From: Comamonadaceae bacterium PBBC1
GTDB lineage: Bacteria; Pseudomonadota; Gammaproteobacteria; Burkholderiales; Burkholderiaceae_C
Direction of reading: 5' to 3'
Assembly (NCBI GenBank): GCA_002256145.1
Contig: NKIP01000032.1
Coordinates: 1-40,033 of the forward strand
Length of the DNA stretch: 40,033 bases
The position numbers and the translations under genes were made by a program. A model generated the notes under the pieces. That model had not been told where the DNA came from and did not search any database. It worked only from the letters and a program-made list of their open reading frames with translations. Shown one piece after another: positions 17,334 through 25,736 of the stretch (position 1 is the first letter of the stretch; every line of letters begins with the position of its first letter).

Positions 17334-17711
17334 TCAGGCGGCTTTGGCAAAGTGCGGTTGCGTTTCGACCGCCGAGCCTTGGTAGAACCCGGCAAAGCGC
17401 TCAAACTGGCGCTGCGCTGCCGAGGCGTCCACGCCCTCGCGCAGCACGGCCACGTCAAAACCCGTGCGCTGCATTTGCACCAGCTGATCAATCAGCACAT
17501 CGCCGGTGGCGCGCAATTCGCCTGCAAAGCCCAAACGGCGGCGCAGCAAAAAGGCCTGACTGTAGGCGCGGCCGTCGGTGAATTTGGGGAACTGCAGATC
17601 GATGCGGGTCACGCCGTTCAGGTCGAGTGTGCGCGGGTCGGCGTCGTTGGCCAGTGTGAGGACCACAGGCGATTCAACAGCTTGGTGTTCTTGGGCGGAA
17701 ATGATTTTCAT
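17334..17711 (-). CDS. DUF934 domain protein of sulfite reduction operon
   Basis: This 125-residue protein is a DUF934 member, recognised by LTLANDADPRTLDLNGVTRIDLQFPKF (broken here as LTLANDADPRTLDLNGV and TRIDLQFPKF) and the DGRAYSQAFLLRRRLGFAGELRATGDVLIDQL region, of which DGRAYSQAFLLRRRLGF is the strongest signature. The family is almost always next to cysI in proteobacteria that lack the flavoprotein subunit CysJ. Its biochemical role is unknown to me; a part in sulfite reductase electron transfer or assembly is a fair inference. I use the ATG at 17711. It is separated from cysI by an 84-base gap filled by a REP-like hairpin. Confidence 0.88.
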   Translation of the reverse strand: MKIISAQEHQAVESPVVLTLANDADPRTLDLNGVTRIDLQFPKFTDGRAYSQAFLLRRRLGFAGELRATGDVLIDQLVQMQRTGFDVAVLREGVDASAAQRQFERFAGFYQGSAVETQPHFAKAA

Positions 17712-17728
17712 GGTCGTTTTGTCTTGAT

Positions 17729-17787
17729 GTAGGAGCCCACCCTGTGGGCGATGGTTTCGCAAAATCGCCCACGGGGTGGGCTCCTAC
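17729..17787. repeat. REP-like hairpin (family R2) between DUF934 and cysI
   Basis: Arms of 24 bases at 17729-17752 and 17764-17787 (starting GTAGGAGCCCACCCTGTGGG and ending GGGGTGGGCTCCTAC) pair with a single G-T style mismatch around an 11-base loop. This is the strongest hairpin in the window. No T-run follows, so a REP element is more likely than a terminator. Confidence 0.85.
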
Positions 17788-17795
17788 AAGGGGCT

Positions 17796-19601
17796 TCAGA
17801 TGGTGGTTTCCTCGGCGGGGTGGCGGGCGGCGTTGGCGGCTGCCTTGAACGGGTCTTGCCCCACGCGGCGCAGGGTGTCGATGAAGGCTTCGGCCTTGTG
17901 GCCTTGGCTGGTGCGCAAGGTCTTGTAGGTGTCCAAAATCGCTTCGATCACATCAGGCACTTCAAACGATGAAAACGAAGGTCCGACCACCTTGCCGGCC
18001 ACGGTGGGGCCCGACAAGTCTTTGCCGTCCGAGCCGCCCAGCGTGACCTGGTACCACTCCTTGCCGTCTTTGTCCACGCCCAAAATGCCGATGTGACCGC
18101 TGTGGTGGTGACCGCAGGAGTTGATGCAGCCGCTGATGTGAAAGTCGATGTGGCCCAGGTCGTTCAGCTCGTCCAGGTCTTGGTAGCGTTCGGTGATGGC
18201 GGCGGCCAAGGGCAGTGAGCGGGCATTGGCCAGGGCGCAGTAGTCGCCGCCGGGGCAGGCGATCATGTCGGTCAAGAGGCCAATGTTGGGCTGGGCCAGG
18301 CCCAGGGCTTTGGCTTCGAGCCACAGGGCGTGCAGCTGGTCCAAGCGCACCCAGGGCAGCACCAGGTTTTGGGTGTGGCTCACTCGGGCTTCGCCTGCGG
18401 AGTATTTGGCCACCAGCGCGGCTGCAGCGTCCAGCTGGTCGGCGGTGGCGTCACCGGGGGCCTGGCCCACGCGCTTGAAAGACAGGCTCACGGCGCGCAG
18501 TGCCGGGTTTTGGTGCGGCTTGACGTTTTGCACGATCCAGCGGGCAAAGGCGGGCGTTTTGGCGGCTTCGATGCTGACGTCGGCTTCGGCTTTGGCTGCC
18601 CACTCGGCAGTGGCGGCAGGCAGGTTCAGCGCAGGCGCGGCAAAGCAGGCGGCCACGCGGTCAAATTCGGCTTGCGGGATGGTGTGCAGGCCGCCGTCCT
18701 TGACCAAAATGTCTTGGTACTCGGCTTCGACTTCGTCAAAGTAGCGCTGGCCTTCGGCTTTCACCAAAATTTTGATGCGCGCCTTGTACAGGTTGTCACG
18801 GCGGCCCCAGCGGTTGTACACGCGGATCACGGCTTCGAGGTAATTCATGATCTGGTTCCAGGGCAGGAACTCGCGAATCTGCGAGCCCACCACCGGGGTG
18901 CGGCCCATGCCACCACCCACCAGCACCTTGAAGCCCACTTCGCCCGCCGCGTTCTTCACCATCTGCAGGCCCACGTCGTGCCAGCCAATGGCGGCGCGGT
19001 CTTCTTGGGCACCCGTGATGGCGATCTTGAATTTGCGTGGCAAAAAGGCGAATTCGGGGTGCAGCGTGCTCCACTGGCGGATCAGCTCTGCATAGGGGCG
19101 TGGGTCGACCACTTCGTCCACCGCCACACCGGCCAGCTGGTCGGTGGTGGTGTTGCGGATGCAGTTGCCGCTGGTCTGGATGCCGTGCAGGTTCACGCTG
19201 GCCAAGAGGTCCATCACGTCGGCCGATTTGGACAGGGGAATCCAGTTGAACTGCACGTTTTGGCGGGTGGTGAAGTGGCCGTAGTTGGTGGTCAGCTTGG
19301 GGGCCAAGCCTGCAATTTTGTCTTGTGTGGCCTGGGCTTCGGCCAGCAGGGCGGCGTCGGGGGTGTCGTAGTCGCGAGCGATTTGGGCCAGCACTTTGAG
19401 CTGAGGGGCCGAGATTTCGCCATAAGGCACGGCCACGCGCAGCATGGGCGCGTAGCGCTGCACGTACCAGCCGTTTTGCAGGCGCAGGGGCTTGAATTCA
19501 TCGCCGCTGAGTTGCCCGGCTTCAAAGCGCTCGAGTTGGTCGCGGTGTTGTGCAGCGCGGGCACGCACGAACTGTTTGTCAAATTCGGTGTATTGGTACA
19601 T
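17796..19601 (-). CDS. cysI: Sulfite reductase hemoprotein (CysI-like)
   Basis: This 601-residue nitrite/sulfite reductase-fold protein reduces sulfite to sulfide. The siroheme/[4Fe-4S] ligands are present: C449 and C455 in ACPGGDYC, and C492 and C496 in SGCINSCGHHH. The substrate-binding arginine blocks GHFTTRQNVQFNW and GNCIRNTTTD lie in the N-terminal half. There is no cysJ flavoprotein gene beside it, so electrons probably come from ferredoxin or another carrier. It begins 12 bases after the exporter gene and is followed by DUF934. Nitrite reductase is an alternative by fold, but the cys neighbours make sulfite the likely substrate. Confidence 0.93.
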   Translation of the reverse strand: MYQYTEFDKQFVRARAAQHRDQLERFEAGQLSGDEFKPLRLQNGWYVQRYAPMLRVAVPYGEISAPQLKVLAQIARDYDTPDAALLAEAQATQDKIAGLAPKLTTNYGHFTTRQNVQFNWIPLSKSADVMDLLASVNLHGIQTSGNCIRNTTTDQLAGVAVDEVVDPRPYAELIRQWSTLHPEFAFLPRKFKIAITGAQEDRAAIGWHDVGLQMVKNAAGEVGFKVLVGGGMGRTPVVGSQIREFLPWNQIMNYLEAVIRVYNRWGRRDNLYKARIKILVKAEGQRYFDEVEAEYQDILVKDGGLHTIPQAEFDRVAACFAAPALNLPAATAEWAAKAEADVSIEAAKTPAFARWIVQNVKPHQNPALRAVSLSFKRVGQAPGDATADQLDAAAALVAKYSAGEARVSHTQNLVLPWVRLDQLHALWLEAKALGLAQPNIGLLTDMIACPGGDYCALANARSLPLAAAITERYQDLDELNDLGHIDFHISGCINSCGHHHSGHIGILGVDKDGKEWYQVTLGGSDGKDLSGPTVAGKVVGPSFSSFEVPDVIEAILDTYKTLRTSQGHKAEAFIDTLRRVGQDPFKAAANAARHPAEETTI

Positions 19602-19613
19602 GAGGGGACTTCT

Positions 19614-20405
19614 TCAGATCAAAACGAGTTTGGTGCCAGCCCAAGCCAGCAAGACGGAAAGCAATGAACGGATCACGCGGTCGGGCGTGTGGTGGGTCAG
19701 GCGTGAGCCCAGCCAGATGCCGGGGAGCGAGCCCGCCAGCAGCTTGGCCAGCAACGGCCAGTCGACAGACCCCAATGAGGCATGGCCCAAGCCCGCCACC
19801 AGCGTCAGCGGCACGGCATAAGCGATGTCGGCGGCCACGATGCGCGGCAGGGGCAGCATGGGGTAAAGCAAGAGCAGCACCGTGACGCCAATCGCACCCG
19901 CGCCGACCGAGGTGAGGGTGACCAAGGTGCCGATCAGGGCGCCGAACACCACCGGCAGGCTCCAGTGGCGTGGGGTGCTGGCATGGGCTTCGTCGCTTGC
20001 GGCCAAGTGGCGAGGCACTTGCTTGCCATGCACCGCCTTGTAGAGCATGGCTGCCGCTGTCAGCAGCAGGGCCACGCCCAGAGTGGTGGTCATCAGCGAC
20101 TGCACCTCAGGGGAGGCCGGTCCCACCCAGTGCAAAAAGCCCAGGGTTGCCAAGCAGGCCGGGATGCTGCCTGCACTGAGCAAGCCCACGACACGCCACG
20201 GCACGATGCGCTGGCGGGCAAAGCTGATGGTGCCGCCCAGTTTGGTGAAAGCCGCAAACAGCAAGTCGGTGCCTACGGCCATGTAGGGCTTGACGCCAAA
20301 GAAAAAAATCAAGAGCGGCGTCATCAAGGAGCCGCCACCCACCCCCGTCAAGCCCACGATGGTACCGACGAAGAAACCTGCAAAGACATAAGCCAAATCA
20401 ACCAT
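19614..20405 (-). CDS. TSUP family sulfite/sulfonate transporter (TauE/SafE)
   Basis: This 263-residue membrane protein has the TauE/SafE pattern of 7-8 transmembrane segments. The N-terminal glycine-rich motif GLTGVGGGSLMTPLL (about 18-32) is diagnostic, with GVKPYMAVGTDLLFAAFTK after it and a second GAGAIG repeat in the C-terminal half. Members move sulfite, sulfonates or related anions across the inner membrane. As first gene of the cys cluster, 12 bases before cysI, it most likely handles sulfite or sulfate for this pathway. The direction of transport cannot be read from sequence. Confidence 0.9.
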   Translation of the reverse strand: MVDLAYVFAGFFVGTIVGLTGVGGGSLMTPLLIFFFGVKPYMAVGTDLLFAAFTKLGGTISFARQRIVPWRVVGLLSAGSIPACLATLGFLHWVGPASPEVQSLMTTTLGVALLLTAAAMLYKAVHGKQVPRHLAASDEAHASTPRHWSLPVVFGALIGTLVTLTSVGAGAIGVTVLLLLYPMLPLPRIVAADIAYAVPLTLVAGLGHASLGSVDWPLLAKLLAGSLPGIWLGSRLTHHTPDRVIRSLLSVLLAWAGTKLVLI

Positions 20406-20498
20406 GATGGCGACTGTAAGGGGGCTTTATGCCTAAACAAACGATTTTTTAGTTGGGTATATATTCTTTAGGCTTATAAGAGGATGTCGGACTCTGGC
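20406..20498 (-). promoter_or_regulatory. Promoter region of the cys cluster
   Basis: This AT-rich 93-base gap precedes the whole co-directional sulfate assimilation set. An imperfect inverted repeat, TTTATGCCTAAA (near 20427-20438) and TTTAGGCTTATA (near 20470-20481), flanks TATATA on the minus strand, a possible -10. A CysB-type LysR regulator would be the expected controller, but its sites are too loosely conserved for me to assign. Confidence 0.5.
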
Positions 20499-21386
20499 TC
20501 AGTGCTTGCTGCGTTGGAAGGTTCGAAAGGGGTTGAATCCGGTGAGCAATGCCGAAGCGATCAAGATGAGCAGCACACCCGGTAGCAGGCCGGGTGTGAG
20601 GGGTTCGTCCAAAAACAGGGCCCCCCAGGACACACCAAAAAGGGGAATCAAAAAAGCCGACGAGGTGGAAGCGCTGGCCGGGATGTCCCGCATCAAGCGC
20701 ATGCTGATCCAGTAAGTGAAGCCCGAGGTGACTGCGCCCAGCACCAACAAAGCCATCAGCGCGGGCAGGCCCACCGCTTGGCTGGGGGCGGTGGCTGCCG
20801 CTGCGGGCACCAGCACCAGAGCGCTGGTCAAGTGCACCACCGCCGAGGCGGGCAGCGCTTGGTGGGCCAGGGTGGCACGCTTCATGAAGATGGCCCCAAA
20901 GCCATAACAGGCCGCGGCCACCACGCAGGCCAAGGTGGCCAGCAGCACCTTCAGATCAGGGTTCACAGGCCCCAAGCCCAACAACAGCGTCACACCCAGC
21001 AGACCGATGCCACAGCCCAGCAGTTTGCTGGGGGTGAACCGTTCCTGGGCCAACATGACCCCTGCCAGGACCCCAAACATGGGGGCGGTGGCGTTGAGCA
21101 CAGCCGAATACCCTGCTGGCAAAACCAGACCGGCCCAGTTGTACAAAACAAAGGGCACCACCAGCGTCAAGATGCCCAGCCCAGTGAGCGAGCGCCAGTG
21201 TTGGCGTGTTGGCCAGGCCTGGCGCGTCCAGCGCATGATGGCGCTGAGCACCAGCGCCGCCAGGGCACAACGCAGACAAGCCATGGTGATGGGGCCAAAA
21301 GCCGGGGCGGCCACGCGGATGAGCGGAAACGAGCCGCCCCAAACGGCGGACAAAAGAACAAGTTGGGTGAATTGGCGTCCGTTCAT
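20499..21386 (-). CDS. EamA-type (DMT superfamily) transporter
   Basis: This 295-residue inner-membrane protein has about ten hydrophobic segments in two EamA halves. The first half contains LLSAVWGGSFPLIRVAAP near the N-terminus and LYNWAGLVLPAGYSAVLNAT. The second carries GFGAIFMKRA and SAFLIPLFGVSWGALFLDEPL, the typical re-entrant signature near the C-terminus. The family exports amino acids and other small metabolites; the substrate is unknown here. I use the ATG at 21386. It is transcribed away from the binding-protein gene at 21531, and the two share a regulatory gap with an 8-bp palindrome. Confidence 0.88.
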   Translation of the reverse strand: MNGRQFTQLVLLSAVWGGSFPLIRVAAPAFGPITMACLRCALAALVLSAIMRWTRQAWPTRQHWRSLTGLGILTLVVPFVLYNWAGLVLPAGYSAVLNATAPMFGVLAGVMLAQERFTPSKLLGCGIGLLGVTLLLGLGPVNPDLKVLLATLACVVAAACYGFGAIFMKRATLAHQALPASAVVHLTSALVLVPAAAATAPSQAVGLPALMALLVLGAVTSGFTYWISMRLMRDIPASASTSSAFLIPLFGVSWGALFLDEPLTPGLLPGVLLILIASALLTGFNPFRTFQRSKH

Positions 21387-21459
21387 GGCCAATCCATTAT
21401 CAGCGGGGGGGCTGAGCGGGCCCGCTTTTTTTGATGGACGCCCCCTGTTTGATAAATGT

Positions 21460-21482
21460 CCCATAAGCGACAGACTTATGGG
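21460..21482. promoter_or_regulatory. Palindrome in the divergent eamA / binding-protein gap
   Basis: CCCATAAG, seven bases, CTTATGGG is a perfect 8-bp dyad. It lies 49 bases before the start at 21531 and 74 bases before the divergent start at 21386, where a shared operator would be expected. It could also form a small 5' UTR hairpin. A weak Shine-Dalgarno (AGGA at 21520-21523) precedes the plus-strand start. Confidence 0.5.
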
Positions 21483-21530
21483 CGGCTGTTACAGTCGCTT
21501 TTTTTGCTCCCTTGACCCTAGGACCCGACG

Positions 21531-22727
21531 ATGAAACGCCTGATTGCCACTGGCTTGCTGAGTGCAGCCGCCACCACTGTTTTGGCCCAAACCCCTATCA
21601 AAATTGGCGAAATCAACAGCTACTCCGCCATTCCGCAGTTCACCCAGCCCTACAAGCAGGGCTGGCAATTGGCGGTTGAAGAAATCAATGCCCAAGGTGG
21701 TTTGCTCGGGCGTAAGGTCGAAGTCATTGCCCGAGACGACTCTGGCAAGCCCGAAGAAGCCTTGCGCCATGCCATTGAGCTGACGTCCAAAGAAAAAGTG
21801 GATGTGTTGGCCGGTGGCTTTTTGTCCAACGTGGGGCTGGCCCTGGCCGACCATGCCGCCAAAAACAAGCGACTGTTTGTGGCCAGCGAGCCGCTCACGG
21901 ATGCCATCGTTTGGGATAAAGGCAACCGCTACACCTTCCGCCTGCGCCCCAGCACTTACATGCAAGCGGCCATGCTGGTCGAGGAAGCGGCCAAATTGCC
22001 GGCCAAGCGTTGGGCCACCATCGCGCCCAATTACGAATACGGCCAAAGCGCTGTGGCCAGCTTCAAAGAGCTGCTCAAAGCCCAGCGTCCCGATGTGGAG
22101 TTTGTCAGCGAGCAGTGGCCCGCCCAAGGCAAGATCGACGCGGGCAGCACCCTGACGGCCACCATGGCCAGCAAGCCTGACGCGATTTTTAACGTGACCT
22201 TTGGCGCCGACCTGGCCAAGCTGGTGCGCGAAGGCAACCAGCGCAATGTTTTCCCTAAAACGCCGGTGGTGTCGCTGCTGTCGGGCGAACCTGAGTACCT
22301 GGAAGTGCTGAAAGACGAAACGCCCAAAGGCTGGATCGTGACTGGCTACCCCTGGGACCAGCTCGACAGCAAAGAGCACGCCAGCTTTGCGGCCAATTAC
22401 TACAAGAAGTTCAACGAGAACCCCAAAGTCGGCTCGGTGGTGGGTTATGCCGCCATGCAGTCGATTTTTGCGGGCATCAAAAAGGCCGGCAGTGTGGACA
22501 ACGAGAAGTTGGTCATCGCCATGCGGGGCCTGAAATTCAGCACCCCCTTTGGCCCGGCCGAGTACCGTGCGATTGACCAGCAGTCGACCATGGGGGCTTA
22601 TGTGGGCAAGCTCGATCAGCGCGGTGGCAAGGGCACCATGGTGCAGTGGCGTTATGCCGATGGCAAAAACTACCAGCCGACCGATGCGTACGTGAAGGCT
22701 CGCCGCCCGGCGCAAGCGATGAAGTAA
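21531..22727 (+). CDS. Periplasmic ABC transporter substrate-binding protein, LivK-like
   Basis: This 398-residue type I periplasmic binding protein resembles branched-chain amino acid receptors. A signal peptide covers residues 1-19 (MKRLIATGLLSAAATTVLA), with cleavage likely before Q20. The mature start IKIGEINSYSAIPQFTQPYKQG and the block AVEEINAQGGLLGRKVEV are typical of the family, as is the ARDDSGKPEEA region. Its ligand may be an amino acid, amide or aromatic acid. No permease or ATPase genes (livHMGF) are next to it, so it either serves a transporter coded elsewhere or is a lone receptor. It converges on the SPOR gene with six bases between stops. Confidence 0.9.
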   Translation: MKRLIATGLLSAAATTVLAQTPIKIGEINSYSAIPQFTQPYKQGWQLAVEEINAQGGLLGRKVEVIARDDSGKPEEALRHAIELTSKEKVDVLAGGFLSNVGLALADHAAKNKRLFVASEPLTDAIVWDKGNRYTFRLRPSTYMQAAMLVEEAAKLPAKRWATIAPNYEYGQSAVASFKELLKAQRPDVEFVSEQWPAQGKIDAGSTLTATMASKPDAIFNVTFGADLAKLVREGNQRNVFPKTPVVSLLSGEPEYLEVLKDETPKGWIVTGYPWDQLDSKEHASFAANYYKKFNENPKVGSVVGYAAMQSIFAGIKKAGSVDNEKLVIAMRGLKFSTPFGPAEYRAIDQQSTMGAYVGKLDQRGGKGTMVQWRYADGKNYQPTDAYVKARRPAQAMK

Positions 22728-22733
22728 AGGGCT

Positions 22734-23978
22734 TCAGCCTGCTTTGGCTTTGGGCACTGGTCGGCTGCGCTTGAGCACGTCACCGGCTTCCAAAATCAGT
22801 GTGGACACGGGCAGGTTTTGACGGAGTCTGAAGTTTTCTGCCCGCTCTTGTGAGCGAAACGGCCCAGTGACCACCCAAAAACGTGTGCTTTCTGTGTCGG
22901 TGGGCTTGAGCATGATCATGCGGGCGTTGACCAACTCGGCTTTGGCGTCGATTTGTCGTTTGGCTTGTGCGGCGCTGCTGTGGCTGCCGTGCAGGATCAG
23001 AAAATAGTCTTTGGGGATGGCGGCCAGCCAGCGGTAACCGCGCTGCGCTGCCTCGGGCACAGGGGGCAGTGGTGTGGCCGCGGCGCTGGGTTCAGAGGCG
23101 GCGGCCACGGCGGCACTGGATGGCGCTGCGCTGGTGGATTCGGGGCCAGAGGCGGATGTGGGTGTGGATGAGGCTGTGGGTGCCGCAGCAGATGGCACTT
23201 GTGTGGCCATAGAGGGGGCAGCTTGGTTTTCTCCAGCCGCTTGGGCGCTGCTTTCACCCAAGCCGCGTGCCTCTGGTGCGGCACTGGCGATTGAGGCGTC
23301 TGGGCTGGCTGGGCTGGTTTGGGCCAAACCAGGCGATGTGGGCGCAGCGGGGGCTGTGGCCGGGCGTTGCGAGACCACGGCAGCAGCCAGCACAGCCAGG
23401 CCCAACAAGCCCGCCAACCACAGCTTGCCCGATGGGGCAGGGCGGGGCGCGGCGGCAGGCGCGGCGGGGCTGTGCATTTGCCAAATCATCAGGTTTTTGC
23501 TGGGCGCATTCAAAACAGCGCTGAGCTTTTCTGAAGTGTCCAGGGTGGTTTTGAACAACAACACCAAACCGAGGCGCCAGCCGGGAAATCCGTCGATGAT
23601 GCCTTGCAAGAGCAGCAGTTCGGAGGCGGTCAAACACTCTGCATCGTGCACCACACACAGCTTTTGCAAGGGTGTGCAGTCTTGGGTTTGCATGGCCAGG
23701 TGCAGGGGTCGTTCGGCCAGCGTGGCATTGACCAGCCCCAACAAGCCCGCACTGTGGCGACCGCTGCAGTGCTCTAAAAGCACCATGGGCGCATGGGTGC
23801 GCCACAGCGATTGAAGGTTGTCACTGAGCGTATCCAATTCTTCGGACGAAGACCGCACCACCATCAGGCTTTTGCCTTGGTCTGTGACCGCTTGGGCAAA
23901 GCGCGTCAGCTCGGACGGGGCCGCGTTGTGCGGCAAGCTGTCAAGGTCGAGGGTGGCGGGGGCAGTCCAGGAGTTCAT
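22734..23978 (-). CDS. SPOR-domain membrane protein (DamX-like)
   Basis: This 414-residue protein has three parts. Residues 1-170 form a globular cytoplasmic region resembling the AAA-type ATPase fold of DamX/GspA relatives (VHDAECLTASELLLLQGIID at 110-129 looks like a Walker B/sensor part), but I see no Walker A. One transmembrane helix lies at 185-203. A long Ala/Ser/Pro-rich linker (about 204-325) leads to a C-terminal SPOR domain (about 326-405), which binds denuded septal peptidoglycan. A role in cell division or envelope organisation is inferred. It starts 55 bases after the mnmC stop and could be cotranscribed with it. Confidence 0.75.
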   Translation of the reverse strand: MNSWTAPATLDLDSLPHNAAPSELTRFAQAVTDQGKSLMVVRSSSEELDTLSDNLQSLWRTHAPMVLLEHCSGRHSAGLLGLVNATLAERPLHLAMQTQDCTPLQKLCVVHDAECLTASELLLLQGIIDGFPGWRLGLVLLFKTTLDTSEKLSAVLNAPSKNLMIWQMHSPAAPAAAPRPAPSGKLWLAGLLGLAVLAAAVVSQRPATAPAAPTSPGLAQTSPASPDASIASAAPEARGLGESSAQAAGENQAAPSMATQVPSAAAPTASSTPTSASGPESTSAAPSSAAVAAASEPSAAATPLPPVPEAAQRGYRWLAAIPKDYFLILHGSHSSAAQAKRQIDAKAELVNARMIMLKPTDTESTRFWVVTGPFRSQERAENFRLRQNLPVSTLILEAGDVLKRSRPVPKAKAG

Positions 23979-24033
23979 GGCACGGTGCAGACAATTCAAT
24001 ACGAAGTGAGCGGATTAGACACCATGAAGATTT

Positions 24034-25698
24034 CTAAAGTGATCTTTTTGAGCCTGCCGGGGCGGTTTGTAAAGAAAATCGCTCGGCCATCAGGTGCCGG
24101 GCCAGACTGGGTGCCAAGGGCAGTGGTTCGTTTTCGAGCCATGCCGCGCAGAGTTCTCCGGCCATGACGGCCAGGCTGATGCCCCGAGCCCCCATGCCCG
24201 AGACCATCCACAGCCCGGGCCAACGCTGGGGGTTGATCGGCCCCACCGCAGGCAGGCGGTCGGGCAAGGTGCAGCGCAAACCTGCCCAGCCCTGCACCTG
24301 CCCGGGTGCAAACTGGTCTTGCAGGCTGGCCCCCAGATGTGGCAACAAGGTGGACAAACGCTGCTGGTTGGCGGCGTTGTCTTCTTCTCGCACCGGGGCC
24401 TTGACGCATTGGCGCTCGAAGGTCGAGCCGATGAACCAGCCGGCTTGCCCGGTGAGTGTGGGCACGCCGCTGATGAAGCTGCCGTGGCCATTGACCGGAA
24501 AAGGCGGCAGTTGCGCACGTTGCGAAGCCGACAGCGCCTGCATCTCTCCTGCACTGATCTGCCCGCGCAAGGGGTTCAGTGGGACAGGCGGTTTTTCGCC
24601 ATCGGCGCACAGGGCTTGCAACAGGGGGTGGGTGTCATAGGCGCTGGCCAAAACCACCAGGCTGGCACGGGCCAGCTCTTGGCCTTGGGGGTCCAGCACT
24701 TGCCATGTTGTTTCGCCGTCTTCGGTGTGGCCTGGGCCAATTTGCACGCGGGCCGCTGTTTGCCCCCACATGACCCGAATGCCGGGTGTTTGCAATTGGG
24801 CGCTCACCAGTTGTCGCGGCCTGATCCAGCCAGCCAGGCCATGCCACAGTGCGGGTGAGCCGGGCGGCAAGCCTGCAGCGGCGATGAGTTCGGCGCTGGC
24901 AGGGGTGCTCCATTCGTGGGCGCTGTCGGGCCAGCTTGGACCTGCAGGTAGACTGCGTTTGCCCTCCACACGGTGCTCCAGCACGCCCGTGGGGGCCCAA
25001 TCGGTGTCGGCAGTCAGCAGTGTTTGTGCCCTTTGCAAAGTGGCCCTCACACCCGCGCGGGTGATGCGCGACAACACGCTGTCATCGGGTGAAACATGGG
25101 GGGCCGCCAGTCCCACGGGCAAGCCAGACGCACCGGCACCCACACCCGTGCCTTGCTCAATCACCGTGACCTGCCACCCCCTCAGGGCCAGGCTGTGCGC
25201 CACGGCCGAGCCCGACAAGCCAGCGCCAATGACCACCACCTCGCGGCGGGTGGGCGGCTTGGCCTGCCTCAGGTGTTGCCGGCTGCGGCGGGTGTTGTAA
25301 AACGGGTGCTCGATAGGTTTGGCCCAGGCCGGGGTCAGGTGTTCAGCACCCATCAGCACTTGGTCGGCAGGCACATCGAGTTCACGCCCAAGCTTGTCGG
25401 CAGGGCCTGCATGCACGGTCAAATGGACGTGCCCACCCCCCAACACCAGGCGGTGGGTGCCCGGTGACATGCCTTGCCACGCGGCCAGCCACTCGTCTTT
25501 GAAGGTTTGCAGTGCAGGCTCTACCGGCCAAGCTTGCAAGGCCGACCGAGACGGCAAAGGCTGGTCGGTCACCACCGTGAAAAACAAGTGGCGAGGGCGG
25601 TGAGGGTCGCGCTGCGAATTGGCCGAGTTTGCCGAGGTGGCCCAGGAGGCCCAAGTGGCCAAAAAATGCTGGCCTTGGTCAAACCCGGTTTGCAGCAC
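24034..25698 (-). CDS. mnmC: MnmC-type tRNA modification protein with reduced methyltransferase domain
   Basis: The C-terminal ~400 residues are the FAD-dependent oxidoreductase half (MnmC2), with the dinucleotide motif VVIGAGLSGSAVAHSLALRG from 155 and the ending GLWMVSGMGARGISLAVMAGEL (shown as GLWMVSGMGARG at about 507-518). This half removes the carboxymethyl group from cmnm5s2U34 in tRNA. The N-terminal ~150 residues resemble the methyltransferase half (MnmC1/MnmD) but are ~100 residues short. The SAM loop is changed (TGFDQGQHFLATW rather than TGFGxGLNFL) and the FLDGFxP catalytic block is missing. The GTG start at 25698 is tentative, because similarity continues upstream in frame into the end of yggX. 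Confidence 0.8.
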   Translation of the reverse strand: MLQTGFDQGQHFLATWASWATSANSANSQRDPHRPRHLFFTVVTDQPLPSRSALQAWPVEPALQTFKDEWLAAWQGMSPGTHRLVLGGGHVHLTVHAGPADKLGRELDVPADQVLMGAEHLTPAWAKPIEHPFYNTRRSRQHLRQAKPPTRREVVVIGAGLSGSAVAHSLALRGWQVTVIEQGTGVGAGASGLPVGLAAPHVSPDDSVLSRITRAGVRATLQRAQTLLTADTDWAPTGVLEHRVEGKRSLPAGPSWPDSAHEWSTPASAELIAAAGLPPGSPALWHGLAGWIRPRQLVSAQLQTPGIRVMWGQTAARVQIGPGHTEDGETTWQVLDPQGQELARASLVVLASAYDTHPLLQALCADGEKPPVPLNPLRGQISAGEMQALSASQRAQLPPFPVNGHGSFISGVPTLTGQAGWFIGSTFERQCVKAPVREEDNAANQQRLSTLLPHLGASLQDQFAPGQVQGWAGLRCTLPDRLPAVGPINPQRWPGLWMVSGMGARGISLAVMAGELCAAWLENEPLPLAPSLARHLMAERFSLQTAPAGSKRSL

Positions 25699-25736
25699 AT
25701 GCCAGTGCTGCCGGGGTGGCGCGTTCAGGTTCGGGC

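Noticed and set aside
18330..19667. 445-residue plus-strand open frame opposite cysI
   Set aside because: It lies wholly opposite a well-conserved sulfite reductase, is rich in His/Gly/Val as mirror frames are, and matches no family I know.
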